Shown here: one piece after another, positions 1 to 12,065 of the stretch
How positions within the stretch are numbered: position 1 is the stretch's first letter
How the letters are laid out: every line of letters begins with the position of its first letter
Origin: Pisolithus tinctorius
Lineage: Eukaryota > Basidiomycota > Agaricomycetes > Boletales > Pisolithaceae
Length of the DNA stretch: 64,000 nucleotides
Direction of reading: 5' to 3'
Assembly (NCBI GenBank): GCA_024663395.1
Contig: JANFAH010000005.1
Span: 682,001 to 746,000 of the forward strand
Program-made: the position numbers and the translations under genes
The notes under the pieces: generated by a model
The model's input: only the letters and a program-made list of their open reading frames with translations
The model's database searches: none
Told to the model about the DNA's origin: nothing

Positions 1-1057
1 ACTAACATGAACCATACACTGAGTTTGTATCACACACAGGATTAACATAACCCACCTTATCGAGACAGCATCGCCGCCGACCGCTCGGGCAATTGCACTT
101 ACATGAACACCCACATCACTAGGAGGCTGGCTTTGCATGAAGGCAATGATGGCGCGATGTAATTTTGGCAGATGCGCATACTGCTCGCTATCGACATTCT
201 GGAGCGGCTGCGCGGAGTAAGCTGAGGAAGTTTTCAGCCCAGCCTCTTGGGGACTTTGACCAGGGCGCGGGGGCTACAAGAATCAATCCTAGGTTAATGC
301 TTGTGTACGAAGTAACGCACCAGCCCCCTCTCCCAGATCAGGGTGACGGTCATAGCTTCAAGGATATGGAAGTAAACCTCAGTCGGCGAGGCCACCGGGC
401 GTATAAACGTTGCGTTGATGTATTTTTTGTTGCCGAACATCTTCAGGCTGCCCAAAACGCGGACATATGCTCCCTCTCTGTGAGAGTTGGATGTAAGTGG
501 TACGTGACGACGCGTGATAAAGCAACCTTACACTATGCCAAGTTTCTCGGATTCATCTTCGACCGACGAATCTTTCCAGCGCCGTGCTTCTATGTGCCCT
601 GACCCGTCATCGAGAATGTACTGGCTGTTAGTCGCCTGTGCTTGTACTGAAACGATATGTGCAACGATTGTGACCTTGCAAAGCCCATTAATTAAAGAGA
701 TCGAACATTTGAGTGATAACTGTGCCCTTACTTGACCAATTTCCGTGTCATCTAACATCCAGTCAGCGTCGGCATGCGCTTGATGCGCGTTCAGGAGTTG
801 GTGGATTGTCATCGGACGTAGAGAGTGTGATGTTTCGCTTTTCTACGCATCGCGGTCACTCAGTGAACGCACGCAAGACGGTGTTGAGGTGACGAACACG
901 ACCGAAACCACCTGGGCTGTTGGCGCCGCCGTAGGGTGACCCTGCTACGTAGCCGCCACTCCCACCTCCGCCGTAATAATCGTTATCTATCCAAACGGGT
1001 GTCAGTCGGATTCGCGGAGCCCTGTCCCAAGGGTCTTGCTTACTCACATTGACTCAT
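1..1057 (-). CDS. RFA2: Replication protein A 32-kDa subunit (RPA2/Rfa2), 3' end outside window
   Basis: Middle subunit of the heterotrimeric single-stranded-DNA-binding complex RPA, acting in nuclear replication, repair and checkpoint signalling. The first exon is only MSQ plus part of a Tyr codon (ATG at 1057). After one intron it continues into the Gly/Tyr/Ser-rich N-terminus (YGGGGSGGYVAGSPYGG) that is phosphorylated in this family. The OB fold follows near 810-300, with the segments DDGSGHIEARRW and YVRVLGSLKMFGNKKYI recognisable. A C-terminal winged-helix exon (LPKLHRAIIAFMQSQ) lies near 170-80. A GT donor close to position 70 leads out of the window, so the last exon is missing. It is divergent from nothing visible; the next gene, NAA25, is on the same strand with its stop 200 bp upstream of this ATG. 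The identification is firm because the domain order and motifs match; the exact intron borders are by eye. Confidence 0.93.
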
Positions 1058-1256
1058 GGTCAGAAATATTGCTTGTGGTAGAGAAGTTTTCGAGTTCTCC
1101 TGAAGGGGGGAGAACGAAGGCGCGGTGTGTCACGAATTGTCACGTTATAAATTCACGCGTCTCGGACCCAAGTCAAAGCAAGAAACTATAACATTGCATG
1201 ATTGTACAGATTGAGAGGGGTTGATAGTATATTCAAACCGCTGCGTGGTTCCCACC

Positions 1257-4200
1257 CTAGGACTGCGAATGTGTATTGTGAAGCTTAGCCATCCCTTTAG
1301 CAACTCCCTCCAGCACCTTCTTCCGAGAGTCCATCACGTTCCTCACTACGTTCAGGACGAAGTCATGATCAATCTACCAAGAAAAATACCGATCAGAAGT
1401 TGTCACATTGGGAAGGGACCAACTTACCTGACCGACGGCGACGCACGCACATGCTTCCGCAAGAGTGCTCCGGCGGTCACCTGTATTCTCTGCCTCTGCC
1501 AACTTGAGCAGCTCAAACGACATATCCTTCATTATGGAATTCGCTTTTTGCCGGATGTCCTTGATCATGCACACAAGCTATCACATGTGTGCCTCAGAAT
1601 CAAGCTTGGAAGACGAGACATAGTACACTGACATTGCCAAGTTTGTGGATCTTTACGACAGAGGGTGTCTTGAAGCGTAGGGTTTCAACGGCCAGTAGAA
1701 TGTATGCCTGGCGGGTTGGGTTCAGCACAGAAGAATTCCCTCAGAGAAGAACCAGTAACCTCTTGAGTGATGGTAGCAATGTGCAGCAATTGTGAAATTG
1801 AACACTTGCTCTCCAGCAGCCGCTTAAACTGAGAGTACATATCTAAAGAAGAGGTTAACAACGACGTGTGGACAAGAGGGAAGCTTACCCTCAAAGAACT
1901 TAACGACCAACTCAGGCACCGGTTTAATCGGTGGAGCTTCCTCGTCCTTTTTTGAGTTTCCGTTCACGCTCAAAGCCTTGAGGTCAACGCCCCTCAACGG
2001 CAAGCCAGTCTTAAGTTCGGTCTGTTTTGCAGCCTCAGCTAACACGACATGGGGAGGTGGTCGGGTGTAGTTGTGATGGGGCTCGAGCCAATCGCCGAGG
2101 GCAGTAGCCCACTCCATGAGTTGACATTCTTCGGAAGTCAACTGTTGAGACACACTAGTCAATCACGAATACCCACATACTGTCCGTACACTACTCACCT
2201 CTGCAGTTTCCTCGCTCTTCCTGATTGCAAGGCGTTCTGGCAGGGGAAGCTTTGTCTCTGGATCCGGACTCATCTTCGGCTTGTCACCGATGAGTAGTTT
2301 TGCTTCTACCGTCTCATCGAGGTCACTGGCATGCTGGAATGCCCGGAGATATATTTTGAGGAAGCTCCACAACCATCCTTGCTAAGCCAAGCAAGGTCTG
2401 AGGGACGGAGATTGAAGATATGTATCACAACACTCACACCGCACGACGTCCCGAACATCAAACTCTGCTCGTTGAACATCGGTTGGCACGCGGGTTGATA
2501 GTTTGGCAAAATAACGAAGTCGCGGTTGTCGTGATGTACTGTGGATGGGAACTCAGCCAAATGTCCAGCCAAAGCAAAGCCAGCGTACGTACAGCGGTCA
2601 AAGATAAATTTGAGCTCTATCAACTCCATATCTATGATATCGGTGTGGAGTTGCTCGTGTGTCAGGCGCATACGGACGTGCTCCATCTTGACGACGTCGC
2701 GTTGGAGGGAATTTTCTAGTCTATCCTCGAATTCGATGAATTCGGGTATCTGTAACATGAATCAACTATGCGACTTTCGGAACATGTGTTGACGCTCACC
2801 TGGGTGTATCTTTCAGCGGTGAAAGCACGGACGATGAAATCCGAGGTCTGCAATTAAGATGAAGCTAGAACGTAACCGCCAAGGAAATTATTACCTCCTG
2901 GGCATTAACTAGGTATATCTGGCTGGACTCCAGGCATTCTGTAGGATACGTCAAGTCCCCAGTCGCGGCCAACGAGAACGTCAATGCCCGAGTGAGAACG
3001 AGATGGGAAAGGGTATCATTCTGGACCCGTTTAACATTCAACGCACGATAATGATCCAGTGCGAGGCTCGGAGCACCTAGCATCACCCAGGAGTTAAGAA
3101 CGCAAGGTCTCGCCATTGTACATAGTGCGCACCTAATATGCGGTATAGTCGAATGAGCATCATGCGCATCAAGAAGGACATGCGGCTCCTGGTCAAGCCA
3201 AACTCTAAGACAGTGACAGCACTATACAAAGGTTCTTCGGAACCACTGAGGGTCCACACGTTGACAAAAGCATGGGCGGAGAGAAGTGCAAGATCATCGC
3301 TTGGCTGGAGCTCGGTAACAGGAAGATCCTTGCCAAGGGAAAGACCCTCGAGATATTCTGATAAATACTTCACTGCACGAGCAGTCTCAGCTTCCACGGT
3401 CATGTCCGTTTTGGACAAACCATAACGCTGAAGCTTGCGGACGTTAATCAATCTCTGCAGATGCGATATGGACTCCTACAGCAAGATTCAGAAGCTTTAG
3501 CAACGACCATGACGCCTACTCACAAAAGAAAGGTGTTGGTTGGCAAGGATTGCTCCCCATTGTTCAGATGACGCAACCTCAGCGTCAAGGTAGGCCTTCA
3601 AGTCTTCGAAACAGCAAGACTTGTCGCCAAATTGAGTAAGGTAATCCGCCATCGATTCAACGAGGACACTCGAATCTACACCGCAGTATGCAAAGGCTTG
3701 GAGGCGAAGGAACTCGGAAATACGTACCGTGTAAGCCATGTTTGTAAGCGCGGTATTCAAGTTCAGTACGCGCTAACGGGGCAGCTCGATTTTTGATGCC
3801 ATCCTTTTGGGCGATATCTGCCAAGAACTCCCTGGTCCCGTTTAGGACCTCCCTACACTCTTGTCTACTTTGCTCCGAGATCTCATCCTGGGACGACACA
3901 ATGGGAGCGAACGTTGCGTCCAGAACAGACAAAAATTCAAGCCAGTTCCGGTCACTAGATCAATTTCGTTAGCCCCCTCACAAGGCGATGCGCTTTTGCC
4001 GTTGGAAACCACAGACCCTTCTGATATCCGGTCCCGGGCACGTTCCCCTTCTTCCTTGTACGAACCCCGCTTCCGCCAAATATCCCTGCGAGTCTGTGAA
4101 CATGCCAGGCTGGTCGAGCAAATGGACTTTCCAACTTCGCTCTCCAAAAGGGCATTTGCTTCATCATAGAGCTCCAGCTCTTTTAGGATATTCATATGCA

Positions 4201-5041
4201 TGTGGAAGCGGTCTGCACTAAGGTAAGATGGGGTTGGCGAGGAAACCACTAGTCTGTGCGCCAGCTTGTACAGCACCGTCCGCATACCGGCTGGCGTTGA
4301 CGGGTCATTAGCCTATTTCCTATCATGTCAGCTTGGCTGCAGTGGCGTGGAGAAGATGTGATGACCTGCAAGATAGCAGAGATCACGCTCCAGTACAAAT
4401 ATCGGTCCTCCTGGAATTGTTTGTGCATCTTAGAAGAAATCTAGAGGCGCGGGAACACACGTCGATCAGCCTGATAAAACGAGTACACTAGATGCATACT
4501 TGTTGTGCAGATTTCCAGTTTCCATTCCGGATATTAGCGAAGAATGCTTGAGCACCGTATTCTTCGTTTTGAGGCTGACTCTTGTATGCTTCTTCGCACA
4601 TGGCTACAAGGTCCGCATCTGGATGGTGTCAATATATGAACGCATACGGTATGCCAGACACATACTCCTTCCAAGGCCCTTGAGGACGTGCATCATAGCT
4701 GACATGGTCGGCTCGTCTAATGGCTTCGCGGCCAGAATTTCGTCGCATAAGGCGAGAGATTCTTCTACTTTTTGGAGGCGCACAAGTGCAAGGGCTTTCA
4801 GAGCCTAAAGCATGCTCGGGTGCGTCCGGTTAGCTGTCTGTGAAGACATTTACACACGCACCTTGGCCAAGATATTAGTAGGATACTTTTTTAGCAGCTT
4901 GTTGCACGACAAGATGGCAGACTTGTTGGAGCCATTGTCCAAAGATTCTGGAGGTAAGGTCAAACGAGTAAAACGGTGTGCAGAATCCAGATGCGAACCG
5001 TATACAGGACGGAACTGGCGCTCGAGGGTGACGGCAGACAT
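1257..5041 (-). CDS. NAA25: NatB N-terminal acetyltransferase auxiliary subunit (Mdm20/Naa25)
   Basis: Non-catalytic, ribosome-docking subunit of NatB, which with Naa20 acetylates Met-Asp/Glu/Asn/Gln N-termini in the cytosol. The start is ATG at 5041 (MSAVTLERQFRPVY). The first intron joins this to a TPR-like segment (NKSAILSCNKLLKKYPTN). Family hallmarks follow: ELYDEANALLESEVGKSICS and DIWRKRGSYKEEG near 4,200-4,000, and LGAPSLALDHYRALNVKRVQ with LSHLVLTRA near 3,080-2,980. The C-terminus (VRNVMDSRKKVLEGVAKG) ends in TAG at 1257-1259. At least ten short introns split the gene. About 3.8 kb of genomic sequence fits the roughly 900-1,000 residues usual for Naa25. No break was seen in the segments read. 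Confidence 0.92.
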
Positions 5042-5231
5042 TCGTGAACGATGCTACGGACGATATCGGATGGCAAGAACGAGTAGGGGTCGCAGGATGG
5101 AATACCTCGGATTATTATGTAGACTGTATTAGACTTGAGGCGCTGAACGCGCGAAATTTTAAGCAAATCCGACTGGCTCAACACGTTGCAACAAACTTGT
5201 AACCGACCGTGTATCTCCGTACCCGTTCACC

Positions 5232-5523
5232 ATGACGCCTCCGGTGCTCTTGTCACGGTGGGTATCTACGATCTAATACTTGACGGACGGTTTAACTTTG
5301 GACGAACGTGAACAGTGGTATCGATCCGCTGCTGGGCATCTTTACTGGCTGCCTGGCGTACTATCTCTACGAGACCAATCCTCGAACGTCACTTCCAGCA
5401 GACCAGCGCCTGACCACCCTTGTTCAGTGGAAGTGGACGAAGTGGCAGCGGGAGAGAAATAATAAGCTAGCTGCTCTTGAAAGAGAAGCCGAAGCCACTT
5501 TCTCGCAAGTCAAGGGCAGCTAA
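5232..5523 (+). CDS. NCE101: Nce101-like small single-pass membrane protein
   Basis: Two-exon gene of about 77 residues. Exon 1 reads MTPPVLLSR from ATG 5232. An intron of about 58 nt ends near 5316, and exon 2 gives GIDPLLGIFTGCLAYYLYETN followed by a basic amphipathic tail (TLVQWKWTKWQRERNNK). The PLLGIFTG hydrophobic stretch followed by an acidic/basic tail is the pattern of the NCE101 family, named in yeast for a role in leaderless protein export; its biochemical role is not known. It is transcribed divergently from NAA25, whose ATG lies 190 bp away, so the two probably share a promoter region. Size and architecture agree with the family; identification is by motif only. Confidence 0.78.
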
Positions 5524-6452
5524 ACTTGCTGCATCGCATCAGTTTGCATTTGATTTCGAAAAGGGATAGCATTATATGGGTTATCAGTTGTACTTCACCA
5601 GTATATACGATGCATTCAAACTGGAACTGAGTACTACATATATTGCACTTCTGGCAAGCATGTGCAACGACATATTAGATTGATCACGTGGATGTTACGT
5701 TCATTGCATGTGAGGTAAACTCGCTAATATGGTAAGTGCGGTTTCCGTAAATGGAAGGTCCAACCAGGTGACTTTCGGATGGTCCGTGCGTCTGTGTCAA
5801 GTGTATATAAGCCCTCGTCAGACGTAGTTGTTTCTTCATACTTACCTTGATGGCACAGGCCTCTTCACGGACATAGGTCTGTGGGCCGTGGGGATCTTCC
5901 ATTGCACGGCGACCCTGTCCTCAGAGGGTGCCTGCGGTTTGTATGGGCTTCGGCTCATGCACCGTCTCAATATTTTCCTGTCCTGCCATGGCCACTCTGG
6001 CTGGGCAGGCCTCTATTTTTTTGCTTCTTATTTCTCCTAACCCTAACCCTAGCTTACCTGGATATATCAGGAGTTCCACTTCAGGTGGTGGTTCGACCGG
6101 AGTCGACGTGCAGAGCAACAATACGGATGTAGAACTTCAAGAGGATGTACCCAAGATTTGAAACTTTCTCATTTGGATTTGGTTAGGGATGGCGAAGGAT
6201 CAAGTCTCTAGTTAAATGCCTGTTAACTTGAAATAGGTAGGGATCAGCCAAGTTGGGGTTAACGACCAGAAAAAAATAGGCAGTTGACGATCAGTATCAG
6301 TATATTGACAGTACCTGTACGAAAGGGACACTACTGTATTCGTGGCGAGTGATTGCCCTTTTCATAAGTGCATCAACCACGGTCTGTTACATCTGTCATT
6401 ATGGTATGCCACATGGTGGGGGATGTACAACATTGGAGTTCTCAACGGTGTT
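5524..6452. other. Intergenic stretch without a convincing gene
   Basis: About 930 bp between the Nce101-like gene and the BEACH gene's 3' end. Short open frames exist on both strands (for example MEDPHGPQTYVREEACAIK on the minus strand near 5,900, followed by a plausible GT...AG intron), but none links into a convincing protein. The only structured item is the telomere-like repeat listed separately. Confidence 0.5.
6036..6051 (+). repeat. Interstitial telomere-like motif (CCCTAA)
   Basis: CCTAACCCTAACCCTA, i.e. about two and a half copies of the TTAGGG-type telomere repeat found in most filamentous fungi. Host genes lie on both sides, so this is not a chromosome end. A run this short can arise by chance or from break repair. 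Confidence 0.6.
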
Positions 6453-9368
6453 TCAGTCAGGAATAGCCCAACAGAACATGCCCCCAGAGGTGTCTCCAAC
6501 CCACAATGTTTCATTATTCAAATGCTTCATCAATACCCAGAGAATTTAAGAGCTGTAACGGCTGCAGATGAGTCATGTTCTGGCGAAAGACGCCGTACCT
6601 CCACGAACTCCCACTGAGCATTCGTGTCTTGAGGAGCCCCATCTGTATTCCACGTGCAGAGTGTCACGGAACCCTGCCCGTCCCCCATGGCCAAAATGCC
6701 TAGCGGGGAGTACTTCGTGCTCGTGGAATGTGATAGGCGAAACTTGAGAAGTGGGGTCGCATGTCAACGACAAGTCAAGTTTCGCAATTGGCCTCGCTGT
6801 GATGGTATGAAGCCACAGATAATGAGCAGACCACGTTGCAATACACCCCTATTACACGATTGACTGATATGTCACAATCACCTCGCCAACGTACCGTAGA
6901 CTCGTTGATCGCTACAAGATCAACAGAAGCACTCTCTGAACGAATATTACCCTCAACGTGCCATATCGACTGCACTTCCATCAGAACTGCCGCTAACAAC
7001 AACTGACCAGGCCCTGGACGCCTGAACACATGGCAATGGTCCACTATGTCCACGAAGCAGGTGAGCAAGCGATAATACTGGCTCCTGATGCTTCCGATGT
7101 TTTACATCTCCAACGAGGGACGAGCCCACCGAGCTCTGCCCACAGGGGACATGCCAGATCCGTACGATGGAATTGGCCGATCCGGTAACAAGAGTGTCTG
7201 GGTCAGCAAAGTGACACAAGTTGGGTGGATAGACTCGATGGTTTATACAATCTGGAGCCTAGATGCCAGTGGATTCACAAAAGGCGGAGAGAAGATTCAT
7301 ACGGTCCCTTGGGAAAATGCCTGCAATATCCCGCTTCCACGGCCATGGTCCCATCAAATCCCGTCATCGTTGCGGGAAGGGTGCAGCAATTTTCCATGTG
7401 ACATTGGGTACACCTTCCCGCTCGAGTGGATTTTCATGTGAACGACAGGGCTGTCAAAGCCAACTATGAACGGTGAGCGCAGTGACGGCAAAAGCGATAC
7501 CCTTACCTATGTTTAAGCGGGCACGCATCTCTTGTCAAAGCTGGCGCATCCTCGCAAATTCCCCTCTTCCTTTTCACCGGAAGGCTCAATGTGCCGCCAG
7601 CTCAAGTTTCGTGAGAGTTGTGGAGAATTGAATAGCTTGCAAGGTATTTGGCGACTGCCAATCCTGTCAATCAACCTTCGCGACGGTCGCAGTTAAATAT
7701 CACTCACAATTATGGATGATACCAATCGTTGCCTCTTGCTCTAAAAAGTCAGTGATGCTATCGAGATCTGCGTCAAACACCAATCAGGCAAACGGCGCAC
7801 TTATATGACGGGTGAATACCAATAGCTCCCTCATAGCTCAGGGGGTGGAAGACATTCAACGACTCGACGTCGCACTGCTTGCATTCCCATATCAGATCTA
7901 TCCACATCGGAGGTTCTCACTAACACAGCGACTCTCTAGTGCATGTTGAGCAAATAGGCATGTCCCTGTGGTCGTGCAAACCGCTTGATAATCACATGTC
8001 GGTGTAAGCTAACGAAGAGCGGGTCGTCTTTTGCCCACGGAGGCAACTTGAGTCGTCAATTTTCTCTCCCATACTATGCAAAACACCAAAATTGAGACGA
8101 GACAAATTCTCAAGAAATCTGTATGTCTACCATTTAGACATGGCCCTGTCAGGACGAAACAGGAGGCGCTCACTCTGGACATGAAAAGAATTCTGGTATC
8201 AACTCTCGGACATCTCCTCTCACGTCTTGTGATGCGAAGCGATAGGATCTCTCAATGACCCTATTGTGAACTGGTCAGAACCCCCCACAACGAATCAGGG
8301 TGCGCCCGGAAACATACGAAAATAGTCGGTCCAGCAGATCCCAATCCTCACCCTAATGAATGGCATTATGCGAATGGGCACGAAGGAATTAAAAACACTC
8401 ACCTGGAGGGTTCTGAACATGCCCGTGAAAGGTGCTAACCAAATCAGGTAATGGCACACAATCATGGCTCTCAAAACAGGAAGAGGGGAACGATACTACA
8501 CACGAACTGAAATGAGTGCCATAGTGGACTTATGACTTCTCGCCTACGCTCTCTAGGTTGTTGTAGGGGCTTTCCGCGATCTCCCGCCGCGTGTCCGTGA
8601 GCGTCCCCATTAGCTTCGTCAAACTGAGAACATGCTTAAGTATGAGCGAACGTAGAGAGCGTTAAAAATTGACATACTCCCTAAATGAATTGGGCAACGA
8701 GAGGTCGAGAGTCTCCGATGTGTAGTCTTGCAGGACCCAAGCTACCGAAGAGCTCAACTATCAGACTAAATTCCGAGCAAGAAGTGGCCGGATTACGCTG
8801 CAGGCGTCCGAATGGATATCATACCCGACGAATTCATGCAGTCCATTGTGTGAGCAGATGCCGGGGGTGCAGTGGGCGTGAATCTACCTCACCTCAAAGA
8901 AGTCCAAATGGTCTTCACGTCCTTCCAAGGCCTTGGAGGCGACCATAAACACCTACTGCATGCACTCGAGAATACCCTGGGCGTGATACGAACTTGACAA
9001 CTCAGTAGACGTGGCGGCGGAAAGAGTTGAAAGGATATGTATGAAAGAAAGAAAGCCATCCAACTCGCAAAACACATCCAAAACATGGGGATTCTTGTTC
9101 ATCAATTCGTATATGCGTCGTAATGTCGACGAAGCTTCAACCCAACCGGGAGACGCGGCTGAGCAGTACAAGGCCTCACCGTAATTCTGTCGACAGTGAG
9201 TTCTGCTACTTTGAGTTGTTCCACAGCATCTTTCATCTGTTTCGAGCAAGGGCTCAACGGCGGCACTTGGGTCTCATGAATGTACTCCGTGTCAGGCCCT
9301 CGTGTTTGCGTGGTCCCGAGAGTAATCTCCCCAATATTCCGCAGACGTGATAGCAGTGATCTCAACAT
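6453..9368 (-). CDS. Short BEACH-WD40 domain protein (Bph1/LYST/neurobeachin family)
   Basis: BEACH proteins are large scaffolds for membrane traffic and autophagy. Here the start region ([21 protein letters not shown] 9368) and a helical exon ([20 protein letters not shown]) are followed almost directly by the end of the PH-like module ([13 protein letters not shown]) and the BEACH domain. Recognisable BEACH blocks, each in a separate short exon, are [20 protein letters not shown] (8.6 kb), [20 protein letters not shown] (8.45 kb), [20 protein letters not shown] (8.2-8.1 kb), [11 protein letters not shown] (8.0 kb) and [20 protein letters not shown] (7.9 kb). WD repeats follow ([28 protein letters not shown]) and the last exon ends [10 protein letters not shown] with TGA at 6453-6455. 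The 2.9-kb gene can hold only some 800 residues, against about 2,000 or more in typical family members: the long N-terminal armadillo and lectin-like regions are missing. It may be a shortened functional gene or a deletion remnant. Confidence 0.82.
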
Positions 9369-9547
9369 GGTCCATCGATGATCATCCCAGTCCAGTCGTC
9401 AGACACCCTCAGCGTGAGATGGCAACAACAAGGAGTAGTGTAGTGAAGACTGGCAAGCCAGGTCTTTGTGAGCTGAATGGCGGGTCTCCGTTACATAAGC
9501 AATAGCCCCTGAAGGTTACACTTGTACATATTCACGAACTACAATAT

Positions 9548-10571
<1,024 letters not shown>

Positions 10572-10633
10572 GGCTTGCTCTGAGAGTAGAACGGAGTGAC
10601 GCGTGGGCAATCGTTGATCGACTGATCGTTGAC

Positions 10634-10641
10634 TATATAAA
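10634..10641 (+). promoter_or_regulatory. TATA box (TATATAAA) upstream of the small gene at 10,664
   Basis: A clear TATATAAA lies 63 bp from the TPI1 start codon on the other side and 23 bp before the ATG at 10,664. Its orientation and closeness suggest it serves the plus-strand gene; the short distance means a very short 5' leader or a start codon further downstream. Confidence 0.45.
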
Positions 10642-10663
10642 GTCAGTATTTCTCGTGCTAAGT

Positions 10664-11083
10664 ATGGCGAATCTATTCACAAGATGGAGGAACGCAGTGC
10701 ACGCGCATTCCTTGCAAACCTTCACAGAACAGGTCGCGGCCTTCCACAGTGCTGTCAACTACAACATAGACATCTCTACATCTACCTCGGACGAGGAGGC
10801 GTACAAATTCGCTTCCTTATACGACAGGTATTTCGAGTACGCAGATACTCGCTACCCAAGGTCTTGCCAGGCAGACCGTCGAGTACCTGAAGCTGACCTC
10901 TCAGGGTTGCACGAGGTCCACACGCTGGATTTCGCGACTGTCAGGGAGAGGCCATTGGTTACTTCTGGGGAGACCTCGGACCAGAAAGCACTCATCGTCC
11001 CCAGTCACGCTCCAGTAAATGAGCGCCTGCAGACTACAGATACGAATTTTATTTCGTCATCAATGGTGTATTTCTCTTTCTAG
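10664..11083 (+). CDS. Unrecognised small protein, divergent from TPI1
   Basis: Open frame of about 139 residues from ATG 10664 (MANLFTRWRNAVHAHSLQTF) to TAG at 11083. The first 70 residues look like an amphipathic helical region with aromatic and charged residues (DEEAYKFASLYDRYFEYADT). The second half has low-complexity character and may actually be intron or 3' UTR. No family recognised. It starts about 90 bp from TPI1 on the opposite strand, with a TATA box between, which supports it being transcribed. Confidence 0.45.
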   Translation: MANLFTRWRNAVHAHSLQTFTEQVAAFHSAVNYNIDISTSTSDEEAYKFASLYDRYFEYADTRYPRSCQADRRVPEADLSGLHEVHTLDFATVRERPLVTSGETSDQKALIVPSHAPVNERLQTTDTNFISSSMVYFSF

Positions 11084-11290
11084 TTCGAGGACATGCAAAC
11101 ACAAGCAGACCTCTAAGTGTGACGACTGGCGCACATACTGGACATGATTTCACGGTTCTGACCTTTCCATTACAGGTAAATACAGCGTTGAGAGGAGCTG
11201 GCTTGTTCTGACACGTCGAGTGGCAACGCGGAATAGCTATATCCTAGAATCCTCTATCGGGTTTCAAATTACCTTGCTGTTGGGTCATGC

Positions 11291-11723
11291 TCAGTCCCTC
11301 TGCTGGCAGCCCATGATTGGGTCCCTGTACCTCATCAGATACATACAACCGTTGATCCTATCACGATTTGCTTCTCTGTTCCCGAGCCTCTGGTAATTTA
11401 TTCTCCTGGAAAACCACTCTTCAGCAGTGGACCCAGTCTCGAATATACCTTCTGGATACTGCTTCACAGACTCCGCAGTGACCGGGCTAGCTCCAGGAGG
11501 GGGAACCACACGGTGGACGGCAGACCTGAGAATACAACCGTGAGGGCATCTCCAACGTTACAGATAGCATGTCCAGGAATTGGCTGATGGGACCGGTGGA
11601 TCGTGCCCAGAAACCATAAGTGATGGCACGATTTGGAACATGAGGGCTCCCCACAAAGAAAGACGTGACGTGGTTATTCATGGTGGGTGGCCAGGTGCCC
11701 GGATCGACTCGAAGATCTTCCAA
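11291..11723 (-). CDS. Unrecognised small protein, two overlapping open segments
   Basis: Two minus-strand open segments can be joined: an upstream one (TMNNHVTSFFVGSPHVPNRA ... GPISQFLDMLSVTLEM, 11723-11530) and a downstream one (VPPPGASPVTAESVKQYPEG ... EEWFSRRINYQRLGN, ending at 11291). The amino-acid composition looks coding and a GT...AG join near 11,530-11,470 is possible, but no family was recognised and the start is not clear. The opposite strand also has an open frame here, so the strand call is tentative. Confidence 0.3.
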
Positions 11724-12065
11724 GACGTCTTATTGTTCTGGTTGTCTCAAACATGTAGCCACTTGTGTGATCGCACCAAGATCCCTCGTCGACATCGTCT
11801 CATATTTATGTGAGGGGGGAGTTACTGTTCTTCGAGAGCCGAACGACTAGTTGCTCGACGTCCGACTATTGCGATAGTGACCTATTTTTGACGGAAGGTG
11901 GTCTCTGGCACGTGACTTTTGACTGCAAGAGTAGTGTTACGGTAGGAAACTCGGACTGTTTGATGAGCGTCGTCCTCGTCCAGCCAAGGCTGTCTGAAAA
12001 ATAACACTAGCCGCGATGATCCACGTAGGAGGTGTGTCTGCCTGTGCCATCCAACCCAAGCGTCG

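Noticed and set aside
165..602. Plus-strand frame opposite the RPA2 gene
   Set aside because: It is antisense to confirmed RPA2 exons (OB-fold and winged-helix blocks read on the minus strand).
7500..8900. A gene-free gap between WD40 and N-terminal parts of the BEACH gene
   Set aside because: At first it seemed stop-ridden, but a series of short BEACH exons with GT...AG borders fills it on the minus strand.
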